The notes under the pieces: generated by a model | Seen by the model: the letters and a program-made list of their open reading frames with translations, nothing else | The model's database searches: none | Told to the model about the DNA's origin: nothing | In this document: positions 1 to 6,709 of the stretch, piece after piece | How the letters are laid out: every line of letters begins with the position of its first letter | How positions within the stretch are numbered: the stretch's first letter is position 1 | Program-made: the position numbers and the translations under genes | Assembly (NCBI GenBank): GCA_009704605.1 | Contig: WLDW01000046.1 | Span: forward strand, 1 to 6,709 | From: Actinomycetota bacterium | GTDB lineage: Bacteria; Actinomycetota; Actinomycetes; Actinomycetales; Microbacteriaceae | Direction: 5' to 3' | Length of the DNA stretch: 6,709 bases

Positions 1-267
1 CGCGACTGCCGGTGGAGTAACGTCGGGTGCCGGGACAATAGTTGGATCCGGCTCACGAACTTCGGCAGGAGCAGAGGCAGCTTGCATTTGTGCCTGCAGT
101 TGCCACTGCGAGTAAGCGAAGGAATCTTGCTGCCTCAATTGGTTTTGGGCTTCGATTAGAGCCATGGCAGCCATTAGGCCATCTGGTTGAGACTGTAATC
201 TCATTACCTCAGCATTTAGCTCGTCATCTGACATGGCACGAGGGGTTGGGGGTGTTGGAGATTCCAT
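1..267 (-). CDS. Hypothetical Q/P-rich protein, N-terminal part (runs off left edge)
   Basis: An open frame of 89 codons reads on the minus strand from an ATG at 267 to the window edge without a stop; the C-terminus lies outside. A good ribosome site, TTAGGA at 280-275, sits 7 nt before the ATG, which favours this start over the in-frame ATG at 234 (residue 12), which has no such site. The product opens with a proline-rich stretch (ESPTPPTPRA), then an acidic motif (MSDDELNAEV), then a Gln/Ala/Met-rich, probably helical segment (residues about 20-65), then another Pro-rich acidic stretch (about 66-89). No signal peptide or membrane segment is visible in this part. I do not recognise the family. 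Such a tail could be a cytoplasmic extension of a membrane or cell-envelope protein, but nothing here shows that. It follows tRNA-Val by 40 nt on the same strand and may share its transcript. Confidence 0.72.
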   Translation of the reverse strand, partial: MESPTPPTPRAMSDDELNAEVMRLQSQPDGLMAAMALIEAQNQLRQQDSFAYSQWQLQAQMQAASAPAEVREPDPTIVPAPDVTPPAVA

Positions 268-307
268 TACCAAATCCTAACGCCGGGCAATCCTGAGTCG
301 CTATCTG

Positions 308-380
308 TGGGCCCTACCGGGCTCGAACCGATGACATCCACGGTGTAAACGTGGCGCTCTACCAACTGAGCTAAAGGCCC
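308..380 (-). tRNA. tRNA-Val (anticodon UAC)
   Basis: The minus strand from 380 to 308 folds as a 73-nt cloverleaf. The acceptor stem is GGGCCTT with AGGGCCC (one G-U pair), the D arm is GCTC/GAGC around AGTTGGTA, the anticodon stem is CCACG/CGTGG with loop TTTACAC, the variable loop is ATGTC, and the T arm is ATCGG/CCGGT around TTCGAGC. The anticodon TAC reads valine GTA and, through wobble modification, other GTN codons. Position 73 is A, and the following bases read CAG, so the 3' CCA is not encoded and must be added enzymatically. It lies 35 nt downstream of ahpE and 40 nt upstream of the Q/P-rich gene on the same strand. Confidence 0.97.
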
Positions 381-415
381 TCAAACATGCGCCATAAGGC
401 AACTACAAAACTCTA

Positions 416-874
416 CTACAAAGCCGCTAGAGCCTCTTTGTAGCTTCCTAGGTCCCTTGCTTCGCCAGGGCCGTTGACAAACTTGGCCTGAATCACGCCT
501 TCTTTATCAATCAAGAAGGTGCCGCGCTTGGCAATTCCGGCTTCTTCCATGAAGACACCGTATTGCTTGGCAACGCCGCCGTGTGGCCAGAAGTCGGCTA
601 ACACCTGAAACTTGTAGCCCTCCTGGTCAGCGAAGATCTTCTGGGTGTACTTGGAGTCCACGGAAATAGCCAAAAGTTCGGTGTCCGCTGACTCAAAGAT
701 AGAAATGTTGTCCCTAAGCTCGCAAAGCTCTCCGGTGCAGGTGCCCGAGAACGAGAGTGGGTAGAAAACTAGTACCACTGGCTTTTTGCCTATATAAGAG
801 GAAAGCTTCACTGGCTCCCCATGTTGGTTGTTTAGCTCAAAATCTGGGGCCTTTTCGCCTACTTCTGCAGCCAT
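416..874 (-). CDS. ahpE: AhpE-type peroxiredoxin with a second, BCP-like cysteine
   Basis: This is a 152-residue thioredoxin-fold peroxidase that would reduce hydroperoxides or peroxynitrite in the cytoplasm. The active-site motif PxxxSxxC is at P39-S43-C46, giving C46 as the peroxidatic cysteine, with R117 (AKRGTF) as the probable conserved arginine. The segment FWPHGGVAKQYGVF (95-108) followed by GIAKRGTF closely resembles what I recall of Mycobacterium AhpE, including the C-terminal GEARD...ALAAL. A second cysteine, C51, lies five residues after C46, the spacing of the resolving cysteine in BCP/PrxQ enzymes; mycobacterial AhpE is known as a one-cysteine enzyme. These are the only two cysteines. 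The ATG at 874 is chosen because AAGGAG (885-880) sits 5 nt before it and the protein then starts like relatives (MAAEVGEKAPDFEL). An in-frame ATG at 940 would add 22 residues of non-family sequence. The gene is divergent from aceE. A BCP annotation is the alternative. Confidence 0.92.
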   Translation of the reverse strand: MAAEVGEKAPDFELNNQHGEPVKLSSYIGKKPVVLVFYPLSFSGTCTGELCELRDNISIFESADTELLAISVDSKYTQKIFADQEGYKFQVLADFWPHGGVAKQYGVFMEEAGIAKRGTFLIDKEGVIQAKFVNGPGEARDLGSYKEALAAL

Positions 875-879
875 TGCGT

Positions 880-885
880 CTCCTT
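880..885 (-). promoter_or_regulatory. Ribosome binding site deciding the ahpE start
   Basis: On the minus strand AAGGAG is followed by ACGCA and then ATG at 874. This near-perfect Shine-Dalgarno at 5-nt spacing decides the start in favour of the 152-residue protein over the longer reading from 940. Confidence 0.8.
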
Positions 886-904
886 GGTTTAAATACTTGG
901 TTCC

Positions 905-934
905 ATAGTAGGCCCTGATATTGGGTTCAGATAA
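905..934 (-). promoter_or_regulatory. Candidate ahpE promoter
   Basis: On the minus strand a TACTAT hexamer (910-905) fits the actinobacterial -10 pattern TANNNT. A weak -35-like TTATCT (934-929) lies 18 nt upstream. Transcription would begin near 898, leaving a leader of about 25 nt before the ATG at 874, which agrees with that start. The -35 match is poor. A perfect TTGACA on the same strand at 998-993 has no TANNNT at normal spacing, so this call is tentative. Confidence 0.3.
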
Positions 935-956
935 CCCCATTTTGAATAGGTAAACT
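926..956 (+). promoter_or_regulatory. Weak candidate promoter for the aceE operon
   Basis: TAAACT at 951-956 is the best plus-strand match to a TANNNT -10 box in the intergenic region. The only -35-like sequence is TTCAGA at 926-931, matching four of six consensus bases at a long 19-nt spacing. A start near 963 would give a leader of about 70 nt containing the direct and inverted repeats. Other arrangements are possible. Confidence 0.2.
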
Positions 957-964
957 TCTTATTG

Positions 965-982
965 GCCCTATCCGGAGCCCTA
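965..982. repeat. GCCCTA direct repeat flanking a TCCGGA palindrome
   Basis: GCCCTA occurs at 965-970 and 977-982, separated exactly by the palindrome TCCGGA (971-976), so the two copies are 12 bp apart. It lies in the divergent ahpE-aceE control region and could be a protein-binding site, but an arrangement this short can arise by chance. Confidence 0.35.
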
Positions 983-987
983 AATGG

Positions 988-1012
988 TTCGCTGTCAAAA
1001 AACATTAGCGAA
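988..1012. promoter_or_regulatory. Inverted repeat in the aceE leader (operator or leader hairpin)
   Basis: TTCGCT at 988-993 is the exact reverse complement of AGCGAA at 1007-1012, with a 13-nt A-rich spacer (994-1006). A G-U pair could extend it to 7 bp in RNA. It ends 10 nt before the aceE ribosome site. On the plus strand a run of five T follows at 1018-1022, so it loosely resembles an attenuator, but the stem is short and the T run is 5 nt away. A binding site for a dimeric regulator is an equal possibility. Confidence 0.4.
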
Positions 1013-1022
1013 GACTCTTTTT

Positions 1023-1030
1023 AGAAAGGA
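1023..1030 (+). promoter_or_regulatory. Ribosome binding site deciding the TTG start of aceE
   Basis: AGAAAGGA ends 5 nt before the TTG at 1036. The next in-frame start, ATG at 1081 (residue 16), has no comparable site, so the TTG is preferred. Confidence 0.7.
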
Positions 1031-1035
1031 TTTCA

Positions 1036-3762
1036 TTGTCCATTAATAACAATGATGCCTACGCGGTTTCCAATCCAGACATGGATCCTCAAGAAACCTC
1101 CGAGTGGCTGGAATCTCTTTCTCAGGCCTCAGCAACCCGCGGTCGTGGTCGCGCCAGAGAGCTAATGCTCAATCTTCTTAGACGCTCACATGAACTGCAG
1201 CTTAACGTGCCACTGGTACCAACCACCGATTACATCAACACCATTTCTCCAGAGGACGAGCCAGCTTTCCCAGGCGATGAAAAAATCGAAAGAACCTACC
1301 GTTCCTGGATGCGATGGAATGCTGCGATGCTGGTGCACCGAGCTCAGCGCCCAGGAATTGCGGTTGGTGGACATATCTCAACTTTTGCTTCCTCTGCTTC
1401 TTTATATGAAGTTGGTTTCAACCACTTCTTCAAAGGTCAAGATCACCCATCCGGTGGAGATCAGATTTTCATTCAAGGTCACGCCTCCCCTGGTCCATAT
1501 GCTCGTGCATTTTTGGAAGGCCGACTTTCCGAAAACCAGCTAAATGGTTTCCGCCAGGAAAAATCTCACCCAGGCGGAGGACTGTCTTCTTACCCGCACC
1601 CAAGACTTATGCCAGAGTTCTGGCAGTTCCCAACTGTTTCGATGGGACTTGGGCCAATTAATGCGATTTACCAAGCGCAGTTCAACCGCTACCTACATAA
1701 CCGCAACTTCCGCGACACTTCCTCGCAGCACGTTTGGGCCTTCCTGGGAGATGGCGAGCTTGACGAGGTTGAAAGCCGCGGTGCACTGCAACTTGCAGCC
1801 AATGACGGCCTAGACAACTTAACTTTCGTTGTTAACGCTAACCTGCAGCGCCTAGATGGCCCAGTTAGAGGTAATGGCAAGATCATTCAGGAGCTCGAGT
1901 CGTTCTTTAGAGGTGCCGGCTGGAACGTAATCAAGGTCATCTGGGGTCGCGAGTGGGATTCACTGCTAAGCGCAGACACTCAGGGAGCACTTGTAGATTT
2001 AATGAACAGAACCCCCGATGGTGACTACCAAACCTACAAAACCGAGTCCGGAGCTTTCGTAAGAGAGAACTTCTTTGGCCGCGACCCAAGAACCGCCAAG
2101 ATGGTCGAGTCAATGACAGATGATCAGCTCTGGGGACTAAGGCGTGGTGGTCACGACTACAAGAAGATCTACGCTGCCTACAAGTCCGCGACCGAGCACA
2201 AGGGTCAGCCAACAGTCATTATTGCCAAGACCATCAAGGGATACACCCTTGGCAAGACCTTCGAAGGTCGAAACGCTACTCACCAGATGAAAAAGCTAAC
2301 CCTGGCCGATCTAAAGCAGTTCCGTGACGAGACACACATTCCAATCTCCGACGCGGAGCTAGAGCGCGATCCATATCAGCCTCCGTATTACAAGCCAGCT
2401 GATTCAACTCCAGAGATTCAATACATGCACGAGCGCCGTCGAGAACTTGGTGGCTACCTTCCAGAGCGAAGAAGCAAGTATGTGAGCTTTGCTCTTCCAG
2501 AAAACAAGACTTATGACATAGCAAAGGCTGGCTCTGGAACCCAAGAAGTTGCGACCACTATGGCCTTCGTTAGATTGCTAAAGGATCTTCTGCGATCTTC
2601 AGAACTAGGTCCAAGAATTGTGCCAATCATTCCTGACGAGGCAAGAACATTTGGAATGGATGCATTCTTCCCGACCGCAAAGATTTACAACCCAGCCGGA
2701 CACCACTACTTATCTGTGGACCGCGATCTACTGCTGAACTACAAAGAGTCAGAAACTGGTCAGATTCTACACACCGGAATTAACGAGGCTGGGTCAATAG
2801 CTGCCTTTACCGCGGTTGGCTCCAGTTATGCCACTCAAGGTCAGCCAATGATTCCAATTTACGTTTTCTACTCGATGTTTGGATTCCAGCGCACCGCCGA
2901 TGCTATTTGGGCAGCTACTGATCAAATGACCAGAGGATTCATGATTGGTGCAACCGCAGGTCGCACCACACTAACCGGTGAAGGTTTGCAGCATGCCGAT
3001 GGTCACTCGCCACTACTGGCATCAACTAACACCGCAGTTATTAGCTACGACCCGGCCTACGGATATGAGATTGGTCACATCATGCAAGCAGGACTTGAGC
3101 GCATGTATGGCGAAACCCATAAAGATCCAAACGTTGTTTACTACCTAACTGTTTACAACGAACCTTACGTTCAGCCAGCAGAACCAGAGAACGTTGACGT
3201 GGACGGAATCCTGCGCGGTATTCACCGCGTTAGCGAGAACCAAGCTCCGGGACGCAAGGTTCAGATTCTGGCTTCTGGTGTGGCTTTGCAATGGGCCTAC
3301 GAGGCACAAGATCTTCTAGCCAAGGACTGGGGAGTTTCGGCTGACATCTGGTCGGTAACGAGCTGGACCGAGCTTCGACGCGATGGACTCAACAAGGACA
3401 GAGAGAAGTTCCTCTACCCAAACAATGAAGTGGAGCCTGCCTACATAACTAAGAAGCTTCAAAACGCCTCTGGGCCATTTATTGGAGTGAGCGATTACAT
3501 GCACGCGGTTCCGGACCAGATCCGCGCTTGGGTTCCAGGTGACTATGCCACTTTGGGTGCAGATGGTTTTGGTTTCTCCGACACCAGACCTGCCGCTAGA
3601 CGCGAATTCAAGATAGATGGACCATCGATTGTGGTGCGTTCATTGCAGCAACTTGTTGCCCGCGGTGAACTAGATCATTCGGTGTTGCAACTCGCTATCG
3701 ATCGCTACCAACTGCACAACGTAAACGCAGGAACAAGCGGAACTGCCGGTGGCGAAGCCTAA
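1036..3762 (+). CDS. aceE: Pyruvate dehydrogenase E1 component, homodimeric type
   Basis: This 908-residue cytoplasmic enzyme decarboxylates pyruvate with thiamine diphosphate and passes the acetyl unit to lipoylated E2, giving acetyl-CoA. Its length suits the single-chain AceE class (about 890-920 residues). An N-terminal [12 protein letters not shown] element (17-28) matches the family. Active-site histidines are at H113 (GGH), H149 (QGH) and H416 (ATHQ). The cofactor motif begins at GDGE (238-241) and ends at N269. D534 and E535 are in IPDEART, the activating glutamate is E584 (INEAG), and LQHADGHS covers 651-658. A C-terminal [13 protein letters not shown] (840-852) is typical. The protein contains no cysteine at all; the usual NCN of the cofactor motif reads NAN (267-269). 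In Corynebacterium AceE works in a mixed pyruvate/oxoglutarate dehydrogenase complex; whether that holds here is unknown. The gene starts with TTG behind a good ribosome site and overlaps fasR by 14 nt. Confidence 0.98.
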   Translation: MSINNNDAYAVSNPDMDPQETSEWLESLSQASATRGRGRARELMLNLLRRSHELQLNVPLVPTTDYINTISPEDEPAFPGDEKIERTYRSWMRWNAAMLVHRAQRPGIAVGGHISTFASSASLYEVGFNHFFKGQDHPSGGDQIFIQGHASPGPYARAFLEGRLSENQLNGFRQEKSHPGGGLSSYPHPRLMPEFWQFPTVSMGLGPINAIYQAQFNRYLHNRNFRDTSSQHVWAFLGDGELDEVESRGALQLAANDGLDNLTFVVNANLQRLDGPVRGNGKIIQELESFFRGAGWNVIKVIWGREWDSLLSADTQGALVDLMNRTPDGDYQTYKTESGAFVRENFFGRDPRTAKMVESMTDDQLWGLRRGGHDYKKIYAAYKSATEHKGQPTVIIAKTIKGYTLGKTFEGRNATHQMKKLTLADLKQFRDETHIPISDAELERDPYQPPYYKPADSTPEIQYMHERRRELGGYLPERRSKYVSFALPENKTYDIAKAGSGTQEVATTMAFVRLLKDLLRSSELGPRIVPIIPDEARTFGMDAFFPTAKIYNPAGHHYLSVDRDLLLNYKESETGQILHTGINEAGSIAAFTAVGSSYATQGQPMIPIYVFYSMFGFQRTADAIWAATDQMTRGFMIGATAGRTTLTGEGLQHADGHSPLLASTNTAVISYDPAYGYEIGHIMQAGLERMYGETHKDPNVVYYLTVYNEPYVQPAEPENVDVDGILRGIHRVSENQAPGRKVQILASGVALQWAYEAQDLLAKDWGVSADIWSVTSWTELRRDGLNKDREKFLYPNNEVEPAYITKKLQNASGPFIGVSDYMHAVPDQIRAWVPGDYATLGADGFGFSDTRPAARREFKIDGPSIVVRSLQQLVARGELDHSVLQLAIDRYQLHNVNAGTSGTAGGEA

Positions 3763-4933
3763 GGACGAAACTCTTGAGTGGTTGCAATCCATCGCTGGAG
3801 AATTAGCAACCACCACATTAGCTCGTCTTGATAAGACTCTCCCCTGGTATTCCAAGATGCCAGCTGCCAGAAGGTCTGCCGTTGGGCTTGTCGCCCAAGC
3901 TGGCATCACCTCTTTTCTTGCTTGGTACGAAGATCCCACCTCCCAGCCCTGGGTTGCTGCCGATGTGTTTTCAACTGCGCCAAGAGAACTACTTCGCTCG
4001 ATATCTTTGCAAGAAACATTGCAACTTATTCGAGTGGTAGTACAAGTTGTTGAAGATCGAGTAGTCCAAGAACACAGCGAGCTTCGCGAAGCTGTGCTGT
4101 TGTATTCCAGAGAGATTGCTTTTAGTGCCGCTGATGTTTATGCCAAGGCAGCAGAGGCGAGAGGTCTTTGGGATGCCAGATTAGAAGCTCTGGTAGTGGA
4201 CAGCATTCTCAGCGGTGAAAATGAAGAAGAGCTTTCTTCCAGAGTTTCCGCTCTCGGGTGGAGAGCACGTGGCGCAGTCGCGGTAATGATTGGTGGCTCG
4301 GATCAGAGCACCGATGTTGACAACTTACGAAGAGAAGCAAGAAGAAGCGGCGCGGACGTTCTGGTTGGCATCCACGGTGATCGACTCATTGTCGTAGTCG
4401 GACAAGTACCCGAAGAAAATCCTGATCCCGCGAAGACACCCTCGCTATTCGTGCTTTGCAGTGGGCTCTCGAATAGTTTCACCGAGGGGCCAATTGTGGT
4501 TGGCTCCGAGGTTCCTTCGATCACCGATGCCCACAAATCTGCTCGGTCTGCTCTTTCTGGCTTCTCTGTGGTTGGAGCGTGGAACAAGGCGCCAAGGCCT
4601 GCCTCAGCAGATGATCTATTAGCTGAGCGAGCACTCGCTGGCGACATGTTGGCAAAGACAACACTGATAAACAAGATCTACCAGCCACTAAGAAAAAACT
4701 CCCCCGACTTACTCGATACCCTCGTGACTTACCTAGAAACCGGTCGCTCGCTGGAGTTAACTGCCAGAGAGATGTTTGTTCACAGCAACACCGTTCGCTA
4801 TCGCCTCAAGAAAATCTCTGAATTGATCGGCTGGGATGCAACCGGTGCCAGAGAGTCCTTTGTTTTGCAGGTGGCAACCCTGCTTGGCAAGATGAACGAA
4901 CCTGAGCCAACAATGAGATCGAGGGAATCTTGA
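3749..4933 (+). CDS. fasR: PucR/CdaR-type regulator of fatty acid synthesis (FasR-like)
   Basis: This is a 394-residue DNA-binding regulator. The N-terminal part (1-135) is a helical domain whose segment [20 protein letters not shown] (31-50) resembles actinobacterial regulators sitting before fabD. The middle (about 137-290) has the alpha/beta pattern of the CdaR GGDEF-like domain. The C-terminus (about 320-363) is the PucR helix-turn-helix, with [19 protein letters not shown] at 338-356. In Streptomyces coelicolor the protein in this position, FasR, activates fabD-fabH-acpP-fabF; the unrelated TetR-family FasR of Mycobacterium shares only the name. The GTG start lies inside aceE, with only a weak GGA-like site (CGGAA, 3738-3742) before it, so ribosomes leaving aceE probably supply initiation. 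The stop overlaps the fabD start by 4 nt. The family call is firm; the FasR role rests on position and resemblance. Confidence 0.87.
   Translation: MAKPKDETLEWLQSIAGELATTTLARLDKTLPWYSKMPAARRSAVGLVAQAGITSFLAWYEDPTSQPWVAADVFSTAPRELLRSISLQETLQLIRVVVQVVEDRVVQEHSELREAVLLYSREIAFSAADVYAKAAEARGLWDARLEALVVDSILSGENEEELSSRVSALGWRARGAVAVMIGGSDQSTDVDNLRREARRSGADVLVGIHGDRLIVVVGQVPEENPDPAKTPSLFVLCSGLSNSFTEGPIVVGSEVPSITDAHKSARSALSGFSVVGAWNKAPRPASADDLLAERALAGDMLAKTTLINKIYQPLRKNSPDLLDTLVTYLETGRSLELTAREMFVHSNTVRYRLKKISELIGWDATGARESFVLQVATLLGKMNEPEPTMRSRES
4921..4926 (+). promoter_or_regulatory. Ribosome binding site for the TTG start of fabD
   Basis: GAGGGA lies inside the last codons of fasR, 3 nt before the TTG at 4930. 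It supports that start; the next in-frame methionine (residue 39) would remove the family's N-terminal GQGAQ motif. Confidence 0.55.
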
Positions 4934-5853
4934 TTGCCCTAACATGCCCCGGTCAAGGGGCCCAAACTCCAGGCTTTTTGTCTCCATGGTTAGAACTGGA
5001 ATCATTCAAGCAAGAAATCGAAAAGTTCTCTGCAATTCTTGAAATGGATTTGTTTCACTTCGGAACCGAAGCTGACGCTGAGACAATCAAGGACACGAAA
5101 ATTGCCCAGCCGCTTATTGTTGCTGCTTCAATGGCAAGTTACGCCGTATTGGTGGAGGCGTTGAAAGACAATTCTTTGTTTGCAGGTATCGCAGGTCACT
5201 CGGTAGGTGAAATAGCGGCCGCAAACATTGCTGGGGTATTGGACACCGAAGCTGCGCTCAAGTTTGTGAAAGCCAGAGGCGAGCAAATGGCTCGGGCCGC
5301 AACTCTTGAAGCAAGCTCAATGGCAGCGGTAGTTGGCGGCGAACAAGAGGTTGTTCTAGATCATTTATCTAACATGGGGCTCTTTGCAGCAAATTACAAC
5401 GGAAAAGGGCAAATAGTCGCTGCGGGTTCGTCTGCGAAAATTCAAGAGCTTATTGACTCTCCTCCGCCAGGAACCCGGGTAGTGGGTCTGGCGGTAGCAG
5501 GTGCTTTTCACACATCGTTTATGGAAACTGCCAAAGTTGAGCTTGGTTCTTTGGCGAGTTCTATCAGAACTGAAAATCCCAAACTGCTACTTTGGTCCAA
5601 TAGCGATGGAGCAAGAGTTGACAGCGGAGATAAGTTTTTGGAGCTACTAATCAATCAGGTTTCTAACCCAGTTCGATGGGATTTGACCATGGATTCGATG
5701 GTGTCCGATGGCGTCAGCGCTGTTATTGAGCTTTTGCCAGGTGGTACCCTAACTGGAATAGCAAAGCGAGCAATGCCAGGAGTCGCCACCTTGGCCCTGA
5801 AGTCTCCAGAAGATCTTGAAAAGGCCGTCGCATTTGTCAGAGAGCAGGTTTAG
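4930..5853 (+). CDS. fabD: Malonyl-CoA:ACP transacylase
   Basis: This cytoplasmic enzyme moves malonyl groups from CoA to acyl carrier protein, supplying the extender unit for type II fatty acid synthesis. At 307 residues it matches the usual length (E. coli FabD has 309). PGQGAQ (7-12) forms the oxyanion region, GHSVGE (89-94) carries the nucleophile S91, R116 in ARGEQM should bind the malonyl carboxylate, H194 in GAFHTSFM is the catalytic histidine, and Q243 in the NQVSNPVRW segment corresponds to the conserved active-site glutamine. LLPGGTLTGI (268-277) is the typical C-terminal motif. All expected catalytic residues are present, so it should be active. The TTG start overlaps the fasR stop (TTGA) and no in-frame ATG occurs before residue 39. 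fabH follows after 2 nt. Confidence 0.98.
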   Translation: MIALTCPGQGAQTPGFLSPWLELESFKQEIEKFSAILEMDLFHFGTEADAETIKDTKIAQPLIVAASMASYAVLVEALKDNSLFAGIAGHSVGEIAAANIAGVLDTEAALKFVKARGEQMARAATLEASSMAAVVGGEQEVVLDHLSNMGLFAANYNGKGQIVAAGSSAKIQELIDSPPPGTRVVGLAVAGAFHTSFMETAKVELGSLASSIRTENPKLLLWSNSDGARVDSGDKFLELLINQVSNPVRWDLTMDSMVSDGVSAVIELLPGGTLTGIAKRAMPGVATLALKSPEDLEKAVAFVREQV

Positions 5854-5855
5854 AA

Positions 5856-6709
5856 ATGGCGAAGCTAAACCAAGCCGAAACAATTGCATTTTCCAAGATT
5901 TACTCTCTCGGGGCGTCTCGAGGAGACCTAACGGTCACCAACGATGATGTCGCCGGCCCTATCAACTCATCTGATGAGTGGATTAGGCAACGCACCGGCA
6001 TCGTGACCAGAATGCGCGCCAGCAAAGATAGGTCCTTGATGGACATGGCCGTCGAAGCAAGCAACGAAGCTATTCAAAAAGCAGGCATCAAGCCAGCCGA
6101 AATCGAAGCTGTCATTTTTTCCACCATCACTCATCCGTATCAAACCCCTTCAGCTGCTGCACTGCTGGCAGAACTAGTTGGGGCTAATCCGGCCCCTGCT
6201 TTTGATATCTCAGCTGCTTGTGCTGGTTACTGCTACGGCATCGCACAAGCAGATTCACTGGTTAGATCAGGGGCTGCGAAGTATGTTCTGGTTGTTGGCG
6301 GCGAGAAGCTCTCCGATTACATCGATCCAACCGATAGATCAATTTCTTTCTTGCTAGGAGATGGATCAGGAGCTGCCATTGTCGGACCATCGGATTCACC
6401 TGGAATTTCAAAAAGCGTTTGGGGTGCCGATGGTTCTAAGTGGGAAGCGGTTGGTATGACAGGTTCTCTGCTTGATTTCCGCGATGGCACAGGAAGTTGG
6501 CCAACTCTTGTTCAAGAGGGTCAAAGCGTTTTCCGCTGGGCGGTTTGGGAAATGGTAAAAGTAGCCAAGCAAGCTCTCGAGGTTGCAGGCGTTAAACCAG
6601 AAGAACTAGCTGCTCTAGTTACCCACCAGGCCAACGAGCGCATCATCGACGAAATGGCAAAGCAATTAGCCCTGCCTGAATCAGTGGTTGTTGCAAAAGA
6701 CATCATTAC
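5856..6709 (+). CDS. fabH: Beta-ketoacyl-ACP synthase III (cut by right edge)
   Basis: This enzyme starts fatty acid chains by condensing an acyl-CoA primer with malonyl-ACP. In actinobacteria branched primers are often used as well as acetyl-CoA. The ATG at 5856 follows the fabD stop by 2 nt, with AGG at 5846-5848 inside fabD as a weak ribosome site. The frame stays open for 284 codons to the window edge, roughly 85-90 percent of a usual FabH. Landmarks are SSDEWIRQRTGI (38-49), the nucleophile C122 in DISAACAGY, GGEKLSDY (148-155), LLGDGSGAA (166-174) and H257 in VTHQAN. The third catalytic residue, the asparagine of the GNTSAAS-type motif, should lie just past the last visible residues (AKDII) and cannot be checked. 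A second cysteine, C126, lies four residues after the nucleophile. The N-terminus carries about ten residues more than E. coli FabH. Confidence 0.97.
   Translation, partial: MAKLNQAETIAFSKIYSLGASRGDLTVTNDDVAGPINSSDEWIRQRTGIVTRMRASKDRSLMDMAVEASNEAIQKAGIKPAEIEAVIFSTITHPYQTPSAAALLAELVGANPAPAFDISAACAGYCYGIAQADSLVRSGAAKYVLVVGGEKLSDYIDPTDRSISFLLGDGSGAAIVGPSDSPGISKSVWGADGSKWEAVGMTGSLLDFRDGTGSWPTLVQEGQSVFRWAVWEMVKVAKQALEVAGVKPEELAALVTHQANERIIDEMAKQLALPESVVVAKDII

Noticed and set aside
42..296. Plus-strand 84-codon open frame
   Set aside because: It is antisense to the minus-strand gene starting at 267, which has a good ribosome site and protein-like composition; the plus frame has neither.
391..415. 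GCC-ATAA-GGC mini-hairpin after ahpE as a terminator
   Set aside because: The stem is only 3 bp and no T run follows on the minus strand.
875..940. Longer ahpE from the ATG at 940
   Set aside because: The 22 extra residues do not resemble the family and the strong AAGGAG site sits before the ATG at 874.
993..998. Perfect minus-strand TTGACA as the ahpE -35 box
   Set aside because: No TANNNT -10 box lies 16-19 nt downstream; the nearest sequence is CCGGATAGGG.
1190..1813. Two plus-strand open frames (1190-1543 and 1544-1813) inside aceE
   Set aside because: They are out-of-frame shadows of aceE, whose translation matches AceE along its whole length.
4303..4674. Minus-strand 123-codon frame inside fasR
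   Set aside because: It is antisense to a well-supported regulator gene, and its Ser/Thr/Ala-rich product shows no domain.
5618..5623. TTGACA inside fabD as an internal promoter for fabH
   Set aside because: The position for a -10 box at 17-nt spacing reads GAGCTA, so no promoter can be supported.
6521..6706. Minus-strand frame inside the end of the window
   Set aside because: It is a shadow of fabH, which stays open and in-family to the edge.

Overview
The window looks like ordinary core chromosome from an actinobacterium. The likely source is Microbacteriaceae or a close relative, and the moderate GC (about half by eye), frequent AGA arginine codons and tight packing would fit the small-genome freshwater 'Luna' type lineages (Rhodoluna/Aquiluna). 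That placement is inferred from gene order and composition; no search was run. No mobile element, CRISPR array, integrase or toxin system was seen.

Layout. The left part (1-874) is read on the minus strand: a two-cysteine AhpE-type peroxiredoxin (ahpE, 416-874), then a tRNA-Val(UAC) (308-380), then the start of an unrecognised Q/P-rich protein that runs off the left edge (1-267). The gaps are short (35 and 40 nt) and I see no terminator between them, so the three may share a transcript. The 161-bp region 875-1035 is a divergent control region holding weak promoter-like hexamers, a short direct repeat around a palindrome, and an inverted repeat upstream of aceE.

The right part (1036-6709) is a tight plus-strand operon: aceE (E1 of pyruvate dehydrogenase), a PucR/CdaR-type regulator matching FasR, fabD (malonyl-CoA:ACP transacylase) and fabH (ketoacyl-ACP synthase III, cut by the right edge). 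Junctions are a 14-nt overlap, a 4-nt overlap and a 2-nt gap, so translation is probably coupled. The first three genes start with TTG, GTG and TTG. Further type II fatty acid synthesis genes (acpP, fabF) are expected just past the right edge.

How they work together. AceE commits pyruvate to acetyl-CoA. FabD makes malonyl-ACP, and FabH condenses acetyl-type CoA primers with it to start fatty acid chains. FasR would adjust the fatty acid genes. The operon therefore links acetyl-CoA supply to the first steps of lipid synthesis. I found no clear evidence of an undescribed system. The most interesting points are the aceE-FAS II fusion with no promoter gap before fabD, the complete absence of cysteine from the 908-residue AceE, the second cysteine in AhpE, and the inverted repeat in the aceE leader.
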